Positions 27,350-35,648 of a stretch of 48,762 bases of DNA are shown here, piece after piece; within the stretch, counting starts at the first letter, position 1; each line of letters begins with the position of its first letter. The translations under genes and the position numbers were made by a program. The DNA is taken from assembly GCA_018433885.1 (NCBI GenBank), contig JAHDQK010000017.1:1-48762 (forward strand), written 5' to 3'. The DNA is from Candidatus Cloacimonadota bacterium (GTDB lineage Bacteria; Cloacimonadota; Cloacimonadia; Cloacimonadales; Cloacimonadaceae). The notes beneath the pieces are model-generated. The model worked only from the letters and a program-made list of their open reading frames with translations. It searched no databases and was not told the DNA's origin.

Positions 27350-28381
27350 GTGAAGAAGTATATAATCCTGATTCTCGCCCTCACACTTAGCCTGTTGCCC
27401 TTGTGTCTGAATGCCAAACCATTCGGGAAGGTCGGTACCGTAGGTATGCAATTCCTGAAGCTTGGTGTGGATGCCAGAGCCATTGGTATGGGTGAAGCCT
27501 ACACCGCTGTTACCGATGATATCTCTTCGGTTTATTGGAACCCTGCGGGATTGGCTCCTTCCTTCCAAAACCAGGTGTTCTTCTCCCATACAAACTGGGT
27601 GGCGAACATCATGCAGGAATTTGCCGCTGCCACATACACCAACGGTGTTTCTACCTTTGCGGTTTATGGAACCGTCCTGCATATGGACAAACTTGAAGTG
27701 ACGGATGAAGATACATTTGGTCACACTGGTGAGTATTTTACCAATAGTAACGTAGCCCTAGGCGTCAATTATGGACAGCAGTTTACGGATAAATTCTCTG
27801 CCGGGTTCGGCGTGAAGTATCTTCGCGAAAACCTCTACGAGTACGATGTAAACAGCTATGCCTTCGACGTAGGATCCATGTACAATACTGGTTGGAAAAA
27901 CACCAAGATCGGTATGGTTCTAAAAAACTTCGGTCCTGATATTCGCTACAACGTGGACGATGATGGCGATGGAAAGGTCGATGAAGATCCCTTTGACTTG
28001 TTTGACAACGATGGTGATGGTCTGATCGATGAAGACGGACCAGAGCTTGAAAGCAAGATTCCCATGCACTTCTCGCTGGGTATTTCCACTGATCTGATGC
28101 GTACCGATGATAGCCATTGGATCGCTTCCGCCCAGCTGGATAATGTTATCGACCGTCAGGAGACCTGGAATATCGGAACCGAGTATAAGCTTGGCAATAT
28201 TTTCTTGAGAGCGGGTTACCAGATCAACTACGACGCAGCTGGATTCAGCGCTGGCGCTGGTTGGCAGGTTCCCACAAGCCTTGGAATTTTCAATATCGAC
28301 TATGCCTATACCGATATGGGTTATCTGGCTGAAACCATGATCAAGAGCGCGCATCGCGTGTCTCTTAAAATGAGATACTAA
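27350..28381 (+). CDS. PorV/PorQ-like outer-membrane protein with Asp-loop insert
   Basis: This 343-aa exported protein has a signal peptide (IILILALTLSLLPLCLNA), then the PorV-type segment MQFLKLGVDARAIGMGEAYTA and VYWNPAGLA. A barrel of alternating strands ends in HRVSLKMRY. Inserted at about residues 203-232 are two calcium-type loops, DDDGDGKVDED and DNDGDGLIDED, which most PorV proteins do not have. The same motif occurs in the preceding secreted protein and the receptor. The start is GTG with GGGAGGAAAC directly before it. PorV proteins act as attachment or shuttle proteins for type IX cargo, so this one may serve its two neighbours. Confidence 0.82.
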   Translation: MKKYIILILALTLSLLPLCLNAKPFGKVGTVGMQFLKLGVDARAIGMGEAYTAVTDDISSVYWNPAGLAPSFQNQVFFSHTNWVANIMQEFAAATYTNGVSTFAVYGTVLHMDKLEVTDEDTFGHTGEYFTNSNVALGVNYGQQFTDKFSAGFGVKYLRENLYEYDVNSYAFDVGSMYNTGWKNTKIGMVLKNFGPDIRYNVDDDGDGKVDEDPFDLFDNDGDGLIDEDGPELESKIPMHFSLGISTDLMRTDDSHWIASAQLDNVIDRQETWNIGTEYKLGNIFLRAGYQINYDAAGFSAGAGWQVPTSLGIFNIDYAYTDMGYLAETMIKSAHRVSLKMRY

Positions 28382-28409
28382 TCTAATTGAAAAAATAACT
28401 GGAGGAACA

Positions 28410-30620
28410 ATGAAAAAAGTTCTTTTACTGACCCTGTGCCTCTCCTTCATCATTAGCGCCGTTTTCGCAGATCAAGTGAAACCGGCAGATGCTAGGAAGC
28501 CTCTTAATGTACCACTTAATGCAAAGATCAGTGGTCAGACCCGAAACGCTCCGAGCTATACATTCACCCAGGACCCAACAGTTCTAATGCTGAACTACTA
28601 TGACTACATGATCGGCAGCTACAACGGTCTGCCCCTGAGAGTGATCCCGGATGCTGCTGGTGGTGGATATTTCCTTACTTTCCATGGCCGTAGATCCGCC
28701 ACCGCCGATGCAAAACGTCGTGCTTTCTACGCTTACCTGGATGCCGCTGGCAACGTGTTAAACGTTAATGAAATCACAAACGTGGAAAATAACGAAGGTT
28801 ACAGCACTCTGGGCGTTGATCCCGTGAGTGGAAAACCATTGTACGCTTGGCATGCAAACCACGAAGTTGCCGCAAGTCCGGATTTTGATAATCAATTGGA
28901 AGTTCAGTTTACTTCCGATGCCTTCTTATTCGGTACTGCTGGTTTGTTCAACGATGTGATTGCCGTTATCGACAACCCCTACATTGTGGAAGGTATCTAC
29001 GAAGGCAATACATATTACTCTGATGACAATGAATTCCTATGGCCTACCATTCAGATCGGACCTTCACCCACTGCCGGAATGAGAAGAGTATATGTTGCTG
29101 CCCGCAACTTCGTTACTCACAATACCTACGATGCACCCAGCGAAAACGTAAAAATCGCGTATGCAGATTTCAATGGCGACATGATCGAATCCGGAACTCC
29201 GCTCAATTGGCAATATACCTCCATTCCCGAAATGGACTGGTGGAATCACCAAGACGACTGGCGCCGTCCCTTCCATGCGATCACTACCGATAACATGGGC
29301 AACGTATATTATGCAGGTTACCACTTCGCTACTGAAAGCGATGGTACCACAAACATCGAAGAAGAAGATCTGGATATCTTCATGTGCGATAACTATGGTG
29401 AAGGCACCTGGACCCGCATCGCTGGATGGAGCAATCTTCCTTCTTGGAATCCTCCCGACCAGCCTGGTGGAACCGCTGGATACTTCAAAAGCTCCGACAC
29501 AGGACTTCCTTACACCGATGACCAGCTGAATTGGACTATTGGCAATTCCAGCCATCTCAACGCCGTAGTGGACAACTATGGTCGTATCCACGTGATCGGT
29601 CTCTGGTCTCTCAATAACTTCGAAGGCTATTACTATCCTGCCTTCCAGACCGTGAAAACCTTCATCTTCGATCCTGCGGATCAAAGCTTCACCGTGAAAG
29701 AAATCTTCCCCAAGAAACCTCTGGAAGATGAGTTCAACCTGTATTACCAACCTTGGGATATTGAAGCTCCCTTTGGCGAAGCTGATTCCTATACCGAATC
29801 CGCTGGAGAGTGGTATCTTGATATCGAAACCAATCTGCCCTTCCCCCACTATGATGACACCCTTCACGATACTTCGATGTATTTCCACTACAACAACGTG
29901 AAAATCTCAGAAGCTAACGAACAAGGCATGATGGTAGCCGTATGGCAGGATTCTCAACGTGCCAGCTATGGTATTAAGTATCCGGAAGATTATCCTGAAC
30001 TGGTTCCTTATGCTTCCGGCGCAGAAATCATGATCTCCGTATCCTCAGACAATGGTAGCAACTGGTCAGAGCCGATCAGACTGAACGCCGTAGATACTCC
30101 CCAGATGGCGAACATCAAACCCATGTGGGTTTATCCCGCGGATAAAGTTCTCTACACCGGCGAATCCACCAATGGCTTCCCGATGGGTAAAATTGGTCTG
30201 ATGTTCTATAACGATTATACTTGGGGCTCAAACGCCATCGCTCCGCCCGCTCACACGACCCCGGATGGTGGTGAAGTGATCTTCGCAGAACTCGAAATCG
30301 AATTTAGCGGTGTCTCAAACGACAACCAAACCGCTCCTGCCGTAACCCGCGTTCTGCACCAGAACTTCCCGAACCCCTTCAACCCCGAAACCACCATCAG
30401 CTTCGATATGCCTGTAAATGGCAATGCCAAGCTGGATATCTTCAACGTGAAAGGACAGCTGGTGAAGAGCCTCTTCAACGGTAATGCTCCTTCCGGAAGA
30501 AACACCCTGGTATGGAATAGCACCGATCAAAACGGCAACGCCGTTACCTCCGGTATCTATTTCTATCGCCTCAGCACCGACAACCATAGCGAAACTCGCA
30601 AAATGATGCTGATGAAATAA
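28410..30620 (+). CDS. Secreted sialidase-fold-like protein with type IX sorting domain
   Basis: This is a 736-aa secreted protein with a signal peptide (KKVLLLTLCLSFIISAVFA). The body has repeated propeller-like phrases (TTDNMGNVYYAGYHF, VVDNYGRIHVIGLW) and one clean Asp-box, SVSSDNGSNWSEPIRL, as in sialidase/BNR folds. I do not see the arginine triad of true sialidases, so enzymatic activity is uncertain. The last 85 residues are a textbook type A sorting domain: LHQNFPNPFNPETTISFDMP, AKLDIFNVKGQLVKSL, TSGIYFYRL, KMMLMK. A GGAGGA site precedes the ATG. It is the last gene of the operon and is followed by a strong terminator. Confidence 0.82.
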   Translation: MKKVLLLTLCLSFIISAVFADQVKPADARKPLNVPLNAKISGQTRNAPSYTFTQDPTVLMLNYYDYMIGSYNGLPLRVIPDAAGGGYFLTFHGRRSATADAKRRAFYAYLDAAGNVLNVNEITNVENNEGYSTLGVDPVSGKPLYAWHANHEVAASPDFDNQLEVQFTSDAFLFGTAGLFNDVIAVIDNPYIVEGIYEGNTYYSDDNEFLWPTIQIGPSPTAGMRRVYVAARNFVTHNTYDAPSENVKIAYADFNGDMIESGTPLNWQYTSIPEMDWWNHQDDWRRPFHAITTDNMGNVYYAGYHFATESDGTTNIEEEDLDIFMCDNYGEGTWTRIAGWSNLPSWNPPDQPGGTAGYFKSSDTGLPYTDDQLNWTIGNSSHLNAVVDNYGRIHVIGLWSLNNFEGYYYPAFQTVKTFIFDPADQSFTVKEIFPKKPLEDEFNLYYQPWDIEAPFGEADSYTESAGEWYLDIETNLPFPHYDDTLHDTSMYFHYNNVKISEANEQGMMVAVWQDSQRASYGIKYPEDYPELVPYASGAEIMISVSSDNGSNWSEPIRLNAVDTPQMANIKPMWVYPADKVLYTGESTNGFPMGKIGLMFYNDYTWGSNAIAPPAHTTPDGGEVIFAELEIEFSGVSNDNQTAPAVTRVLHQNFPNPFNPETTISFDMPVNGNAKLDIFNVKGQLVKSLFNGNAPSGRNTLVWNSTDQNGNAVTSGIYFYRLSTDNHSETRKMMLMK

Positions 30621-30640
30621 GCTGTAGCTTATATCCATAA

Positions 30641-30667
30641 AGGGCTCTCTTGCGAGAGCCCTTTTTT
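30641..30667 (+). terminator. Rho-independent terminator of the TonB operon
   Basis: A perfect 9-bp stem (AGGGCTCTC with GAGAGCCCT) encloses the tetraloop TTGC and is followed by six T. It lies 20 bp after the stop of the sorting-domain protein. A-rich sequence before the stem would also pair with the T run, so it may work weakly in the other direction. Confidence 0.93.
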
Positions 30668-31462
30668 GTTCGGATGCCATCCATCTGTAATCCGTAAATT
30701 CAGACTTTTTTAGATTCGTCACTCGATCTTAGCATGGGTAACAAATAGAACGATTAGAGCTTCAACGAATATTTACTTCCATAACGCATTGTTTAGGCGA
30801 TAGACCGTATCCCGGACTGCGATGCTACGCGCCCTCGCGAAGGGTAGTGTCGCCCCGGTGGGGCTAATTATTTGAGCATGGAGTAACAAAGAGCCGTTTC
30901 CCAGTCTCAAGCTATCTCTTGTTTCCAGGCTTCTTAGACTACATGTGTTGTTTATCGCTGCATCTGCTGTTTGAAATTACGCGTCTATGTGATGTTGTTT
31001 GGGTAACACATAACCCCACACCCCAGAATATAATGAACGATAAAAAACCGTACAACACTCCAGCCCATTCATCGCAACTGTCGCGTAGCCGTTATCCTGC
31101 AGTTTTCACCGCATAAAAGAAGCACGGCGACTGTCTCGAGAAATGGGGTAGCTTATAGGGATCCCGATCTCCCCCCTAGTTTCTCGGCTTTTTGAACTCA
31201 TGTGTTGTTGCTCGCTGCTTCTACGGGTTGAAGACCAATCCGGCTGCAGAGTTACCGGAAATTGCTTAGCTTATCATGCCGGCTTGAACTCCTAAGCAAG
31301 AATACCATGATGCAAACCCATTGTACTGTGTCACCGCGAGGGCTGCGTAGCGTAGCGGAGCAACTCGCACATGAATCCAACCACCCATAAAGTTTTAGGG
31401 TTCAATCCATCCGTTCACGATGGTGTTTGGATCTGGGAAGCGTTTCGAGGAGTATTCTGGTT
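30668..31462. other. Gene-free, repeat-rich intergenic region
   Basis: This is a 795-bp stretch between the terminator and the convergent RNB gene. No open frame in it reads like protein. It holds short hairpins (CCCT-CGCGA-AGGG at about 30833 and GCCCC-GGT-GGGGC at about 30853), a diverged direct repeat (separate entry) and a segment at 31121-31149 resembling 44878-44910. The make-up suggests accumulated remnants of dispersed non-coding repeats. Confidence 0.6.
30919..31232. repeat. Diverged direct repeat, two copies
   Basis: Copies at 30919-30975 and 31177-31232 share CATGTGTTGTT, TCGCTGC and a TTGAA end. Over the best 34 bases (30942-30975 against 31199-31232) I count 27 matches. The preceding 22 bases are also similar (GTTTCCAGGCTTCTT against GTTTCTCGGCTTTTT). 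They look like two old copies of one dispersed element. Confidence 0.55.
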
Positions 31463-33319
31463 TTAGTCGATTAGGTCAGCTTTCAGGATTAGCTTATCCC
31501 AGTCGATGTCGTAAACCACGAAATTGAAATGCTCTTCCTTGGGCGGGGCGTCCAAGCTCAACCAAGCCTGTTTTCCCCAGGGCAATATCTCCACTCTGTA
31601 TTTACCGTTTGAAGTAGCTCTTAGCATCCCATCAAGGGGATTGTGCATCAGTTCATCGGATATATATTTCATCAACCAATATCGCTCTGAACGCTGCACA
31701 GTTTCGCGGATGAGCAGGAGTCTCTTTTCGATAAAGGGGATCATTTGTTTCAGTTCGTCCTCTGGGAATAGATGGCTGCCTTTGGCGCGGTGGTGGTATA
31801 TCTGCATCTGATTCACCATATCCACAAATCTCCGAATTGGGCTGGTGCCGTGGAGATATGCACTTGTGCCGATTCCCGGGTGAAAACCGGCGGTAGTATC
31901 CAAGAAAGCAGTATTGGTTTGCCAGTCCTTTTCCGCATCGAAGAAACTATTGATGTTTCGAAACAGCATAGGAATGGAATGCGAAGTGGCGTAATCTGCC
32001 AAAACGCTGTTGTAAAGGATCATCAGTTCTTCGATCATACGGCGCGAGGGGCTGTGAAGATCGATCTTCTTAAATGCCAAGCGTCCCTTGGTTAGACTCA
32101 AGTTATAGATGAATCTGCGATCCTCGGTTTTGGGGTTTATCTCTCGTTGTTCTCGCAGGGCGTCTGCTATGCGGAAAAACGGGTTCCAGAAATCCTGGTG
32201 ATGTTCCTTATCTACTTCCTTGTAACTGTAGTTCTTGGCGATGCGGATTATCTCACACTTAAGAAAGTGCTCCTGCAAGCGGAAATCGGAATCGAACCGG
32301 GCATATAAACTCAGTACAGCTTTATCCTCATTTTGCCTTAGCGAAAAGCTCTGTTCCGAATATTGGGGTGGCAACATCGGTACAGTTCCGGATGGTAGAT
32401 AAAGCGATGATATACGGTTCCTGGCTTCTTGGAAGAGAGGGCAGTGGGGTTCGATGGCTTGGGCAAGGTTACTCACATGGATGCCCAATAGATATCCGTT
32501 CTCATAGCGGAGGCTGATGGCATCATCAAAATCCCGGCTGTCTTCATCGTCTATGGATACTGCCTTCACGTCGTTAAAAGGTACATCATGGGGAGCGTGA
32601 AGTTCTCGAACAGGCTGTGGGATAAATGCGATGGGAAGTCCCGATTCCAAGAGGGGAGGGTCGGTTATCTGGAGTGTATCTCCCAGTTCAGCCCGGATCT
32701 GGGAGATGCTCTTTTCCGGAAACTCGCGGCGAAGAGCTTTCTGCAGGTCTTCGATCTTATCGCCTTGCAAGATACTGCGCAATTCTTGGATGAGGGAAAC
32801 CGCAAGGGAGGTTGAGTGGTTCTGGGATGGTCTTCGGATCAAATCCAGTGCAGCTTGTAAATAGTTTTTACGGGCTTGCATTTTCTGGATGTTCTGCAGG
32901 TATTTGCTTTCGCCTTCGGGGTCGCGTTGAAAGTAACGGTCGTGCTTCTGATAAAAAAGCTGAGGGCTCTCCTTAAGATGCAGAAGTAAAGAAAAGCGTC
33001 CGGTATCACTATCTAGCTTTAGCGAAGCAGTTAAATCGGCAAAGCTTAAGCCTTCGGGCGGGATCTGGAATTCTGGAATCTGCCGATTATCAAGAGATTG
33101 TCGGAAATCATCAATAGCGGAGGACACCGGCGGAAAAGTGTTCGAGGATTTTAGGAGAATCCGCGAGGGATTTAGTATAACGCTTTCGCCGGTTTCCAAG
33201 AGGACTATCAAGTTCCGGGCGCTAAGTTCGATTACCAGCCCGAAGAGCAGCATACCCCGGTTGTAGAAAGCTACTATATTGCCGATGTCTGGTTCATTTG
33301 CCGGGATTTGCTGTTTCAT
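31463..33319 (-). CDS. RNB-domain ribonuclease (RNase II/R family)
   Basis: This is a 618-aa 3'-to-5' exoribonuclease-like protein. The RNB catalytic domain starts near 245 with VSIDDEDSRDFDDAISL, giving the metal-binding Asp cluster (D257/D258, D263, D265, D266). It continues through SSLYLPSGTVPMLPP and ends with the HGTSPIRRFVDMVNQMQI block. The N-terminal 240 residues replace the cold-shock domains of E. coli RNase II and are not obviously OB-fold, and no S1 domain is evident at the C-terminus. The size resembles the shorter RNB proteins of bacteria and plastids. The ATG has only a weak AGAAAGAA upstream. It lies 34 bp downstream of tRNA-Arg on the same strand. Confidence 0.88.
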   Translation of the reverse strand: MKQQIPANEPDIGNIVAFYNRGMLLFGLVIELSARNLIVLLETGESVILNPSRILLKSSNTFPPVSSAIDDFRQSLDNRQIPEFQIPPEGLSFADLTASLKLDSDTGRFSLLLHLKESPQLFYQKHDRYFQRDPEGESKYLQNIQKMQARKNYLQAALDLIRRPSQNHSTSLAVSLIQELRSILQGDKIEDLQKALRREFPEKSISQIRAELGDTLQITDPPLLESGLPIAFIPQPVRELHAPHDVPFNDVKAVSIDDEDSRDFDDAISLRYENGYLLGIHVSNLAQAIEPHCPLFQEARNRISSLYLPSGTVPMLPPQYSEQSFSLRQNEDKAVLSLYARFDSDFRLQEHFLKCEIIRIAKNYSYKEVDKEHHQDFWNPFFRIADALREQREINPKTEDRRFIYNLSLTKGRLAFKKIDLHSPSRRMIEELMILYNSVLADYATSHSIPMLFRNINSFFDAEKDWQTNTAFLDTTAGFHPGIGTSAYLHGTSPIRRFVDMVNQMQIYHHRAKGSHLFPEDELKQMIPFIEKRLLLIRETVQRSERYWLMKYISDELMHNPLDGMLRATSNGKYRVEILPWGKQAWLSLDAPPKEEHFNFVVYDIDWDKLILKADLID

Positions 33320-33353
33320 TTCTTTCTGCCTTATACATTTGTGGAAACCAACG

Positions 33354-33429
33354 TGGCGCCCCTGGGAAGAATCGAACTTCCGACCAACGGTTTAGGAAAC
33401 CGCTGCTCTATCCCCTGAGCTACAGGGGC
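33354..33429 (-). tRNA. tRNA-Arg (anticodon CCT)
   Basis: On the minus strand a complete cloverleaf is visible. The acceptor GCCCCTG pairs with CAGGGGC, followed by discriminator G and an encoded CCA. The D arm is GCTC/GAGC, the anticodon stem GCGGT/ACCGT has loop TTCCTAA, and the T arm GGAAG/CTTCC has loop TTCGATT. The anticodon CCT reads AGG. It lies directly upstream of the ribonuclease gene and may share its transcript. Confidence 0.97.
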
Positions 33430-33470
33430 ACACAATTTCTGAATGCAAGGATTTTTACACATGGAGTTTC

Positions 33471-33488
33471 GTCAAGTTTACATTGACA
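33471..33488. promoter_or_regulatory. Back-to-back -35 elements between tRNA-Arg and asd
   Basis: TTGACA (33483-33488) points towards asd and TTGACG (complement of 33470-33475) points towards the tRNA. Together they form the dyad GTCAA-N7-TTGAC. For asd, a weak -10 (CATTGT, 33505-33510) sits 16 bases downstream. On the other side TAAAAA is only 12 bases away, so that promoter is uncertain. Confidence 0.35.
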
Positions 33489-33547
33489 AAAGAATTGGAT
33501 TCTGCATTGTGACCCTCTAAATACGGTGTATAAAAGGAATATTTGTA

Positions 33548-34528
33548 ATGAAGATAGCGATAGTAGGCGCCACTGGTGAAGTGGGCAGAATGATGATCAA
33601 TTGCCTGGAAGAACAAAATATAAAACCAAAGAAGTTAGAGCTTTTTGCCTCTGCCAAATCCCAGGGGACGACCCTGTATTACATGGATCAACCGCTGGTG
33701 GTAAAGGAACTCACAGAGGAAAGTTTTCGGGATTCTTATGACTATGTTTTCTTTTCCGCGGGAGGTGGGGTTGCCCGTGTATTCGCACCTATCGCGGCAG
33801 AACACAGCGGTTTGGTGATCGACAACAGCTCTGCATTTAGGAATGAAGAGGACATCCCCTTGGTTGTTCCTCAGATCAATGCCGATCTGCTAAATGGTTA
33901 CCAGGGGATTGTTGCAAATCCAAATTGTTCGACGATCCAGATGGTGTTGCCGCTTGCAGTTTTGGACAGGGCTTTTGGTTTGCAGAAGGTAGTGGTTTCC
34001 ACCTATCAAGCAGTATCCGGTAGCGGGCACAGTGGTATAGAGACTTTGGAAAAACAACGGCGGGGTGGAATCCTGAAAGGCATCTATCCCGAAATCATAG
34101 ATCTGAATGTGATTCCCCAAATAGGTGTCTTCCTAGATTCCGGCTACAGTAGCGAAGAAGAAAAGATGAAGTTCGAGACCCAGAAGATCCTCCGCAACGA
34201 AGATATCATGGTAAGCGCCACCACGGTGCGCGTTCCAGTGATCTATGGCCATTCAAATTCCGTGTATGCAGAGTTTTCCAAGCAAGTGGATATGCGGGAA
34301 GCTACCCGACTCTTGGGAGATGCTCCAGCGATCCAGCTTCACGAAAACAGCTATATTACCCCGCTAGCGATAGGTAACTCCAACGATGCGCATGTGTGTC
34401 GCCTACGCTATGGAGTAGATCAACATTCCGTTTCTTTCTGGAATGTGGGGCACAACGTCCGGATCGGTGCCGCGGCAAATGCGGTGAACATCCTGGTTGC
34501 TCATGTCAAGGCATACGGAAAGCTTTAA
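33548..34528 (+). CDS. asd: Aspartate-semialdehyde dehydrogenase
   Basis: This 326-aa NADPH-dependent enzyme makes aspartate semialdehyde for lysine/diaminopimelate, threonine and methionine. The N-terminal nucleotide fold is IAIVGATGEVGRMM. The catalytic cysteine is C127 in NPNCSTIQ, followed by YQAVSGSGHSG. The C-terminal half contains VRVPVIYGHSNSVYAEF. An AAAGGA site lies before the ATG. An M20 peptidase of the type that can act in diaminopimelate synthesis starts two bases after its stop, which supports a role in that branch. Confidence 0.95.
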   Translation: MKIAIVGATGEVGRMMINCLEEQNIKPKKLELFASAKSQGTTLYYMDQPLVVKELTEESFRDSYDYVFFSAGGGVARVFAPIAAEHSGLVIDNSSAFRNEEDIPLVVPQINADLLNGYQGIVANPNCSTIQMVLPLAVLDRAFGLQKVVVSTYQAVSGSGHSGIETLEKQRRGGILKGIYPEIIDLNVIPQIGVFLDSGYSSEEEKMKFETQKILRNEDIMVSATTVRVPVIYGHSNSVYAEFSKQVDMREATRLLGDAPAIQLHENSYITPLAIGNSNDAHVCRLRYGVDQHSVSFWNVGHNVRIGAAANAVNILVAHVKAYGKL

Positions 34529-34530
34529 AG

Positions 34531-35646
34531 ATGAATCCCATCGCTCTGCGTCACGCTTTGCACAAGATCCCCGAATTGGCGTTTGAAGAACACAAAACCA
34601 AAGCTTTACTGATGTCGGAGCTTACGGATTTGACAGGTTCTGATAAGCGGTTTAAGATTATCCAGTTCAAACACTCACCCGGAATCCTGGTGGAGTATCA
34701 CGGAGGGGCATCAGAAGACCAATTTAAGCTGTTTCGGGCAGATATGGACGCGTTACCCAGCGTGGAGCAGAGTGGTTGCGATTTCGCATCAGAACATTCA
34801 GGATTGATGCATGCTTGCGGACATGATGTCCACATGGCAGTCCTCTTTGGTTTGATCCAAAGAGTTCAAATGGAAGCTCCCGAAAAGAACCTGCTTTTCC
34901 TGTTTCAACCAGCGGAAGAGGGGAAAGGCGGGGCACAAGCCATTATCAAAGAAAACGTGATTCAGGCTTATCCGGTGAGTTCCGCTTTTGCTCTGCACGT
35001 GGGTAGCGAAATGGCAGTAGGCACGATCAGCGCGAAAGCCGGGATCTTCTTCGGTATTCCCCAGGAGTTTGACGTTCGGTTCCTGGGAAAGGCAGCTCAT
35101 GTGGCGTTTCCGGAAAAGGGAGTAAATGCCCTTGCCTGCGGGATTCGCTTCTTCAACCAAATGGAGAGCTCCATCCAGGCGATGAACAAAACCGAAAGAC
35201 TGATCTTTCACGTGGGGAAGATGAGCGCAGGGCAAATCCGCAATATTATAGCCGATGATTGTACTTTGGAGGGAACTCATCGCACCCTGTCCAGCAAAGT
35301 GCGAGGCACTGTGAACCAAATGATCGAAAGCACAGCCCAAAGGGTGGCGTCTGAACACGGAGCAAAAGCTGAAGTGCAGCTTTTGGGAACCTACGATGCA
35401 GTGGTGAATGATGCGGGTTTGGAGCAAATGCTGAGGGGTGTGTGCTCTCAGCTGGGTTATCCTTACATCCCCGCGGAAACCGTGATGACGGGAGAGGATT
35501 TTGGATTCTTTACGTCCATGTATCCGGGCTTGCTGTTTTGGCTGGGTAGTGGCAGTGATCACGCACTTCATTCCGGCTTGTTTTTGCCCAAAGACGATTG
35601 TATCGAGGTGGGAATTAACGTGATGTGGAATCTGGCGCTGGCTTAG
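34531..35646 (+). CDS. M20-family amidohydrolase, probable N-acyl-diaminopimelate deacetylase
   Basis: This is a 371-aa M20D metallo-amidohydrolase. Metal-site motifs are FRADMDALP (69-76), HACGHDVHMA (94-103, with C96 and H98) and FQPAEEGKGGA with the catalytic Glu pair E129/E130. The C-terminal metal histidine is in SGSDHALHSG. The family includes N-acetyldiaminopimelate, hippurate and amino-acid-conjugate hydrolases. Pairing with asd makes N-acetyl-diaminopimelate the likeliest substrate, by inference only. The frame is open far upstream inside asd. I use the ATG two bases after the asd stop, with GGAAAG before it. It ends two bases from the convergent aroB stop. Confidence 0.8.
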   Translation: MNPIALRHALHKIPELAFEEHKTKALLMSELTDLTGSDKRFKIIQFKHSPGILVEYHGGASEDQFKLFRADMDALPSVEQSGCDFASEHSGLMHACGHDVHMAVLFGLIQRVQMEAPEKNLLFLFQPAEEGKGGAQAIIKENVIQAYPVSSAFALHVGSEMAVGTISAKAGIFFGIPQEFDVRFLGKAAHVAFPEKGVNALACGIRFFNQMESSIQAMNKTERLIFHVGKMSAGQIRNIIADDCTLEGTHRTLSSKVRGTVNQMIESTAQRVASEHGAKAEVQLLGTYDAVVNDAGLEQMLRGVCSQLGYPYIPAETVMTGEDFGFFTSMYPGLLFWLGSGSDHALHSGLFLPKDDCIEVGINVMWNLALA

Positions 35647-35648
35647 GT

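Noticed and set aside
29064-29888. 274-aa minus-strand open frame in the sialidase-fold-like gene
   Set aside because: Antisense shadow without family features.
30833-30866. GC-rich hairpins after the TonB operon as a second terminator
   Set aside because: No T run follows either stem, and a perfect terminator already lies at 30641-30667.
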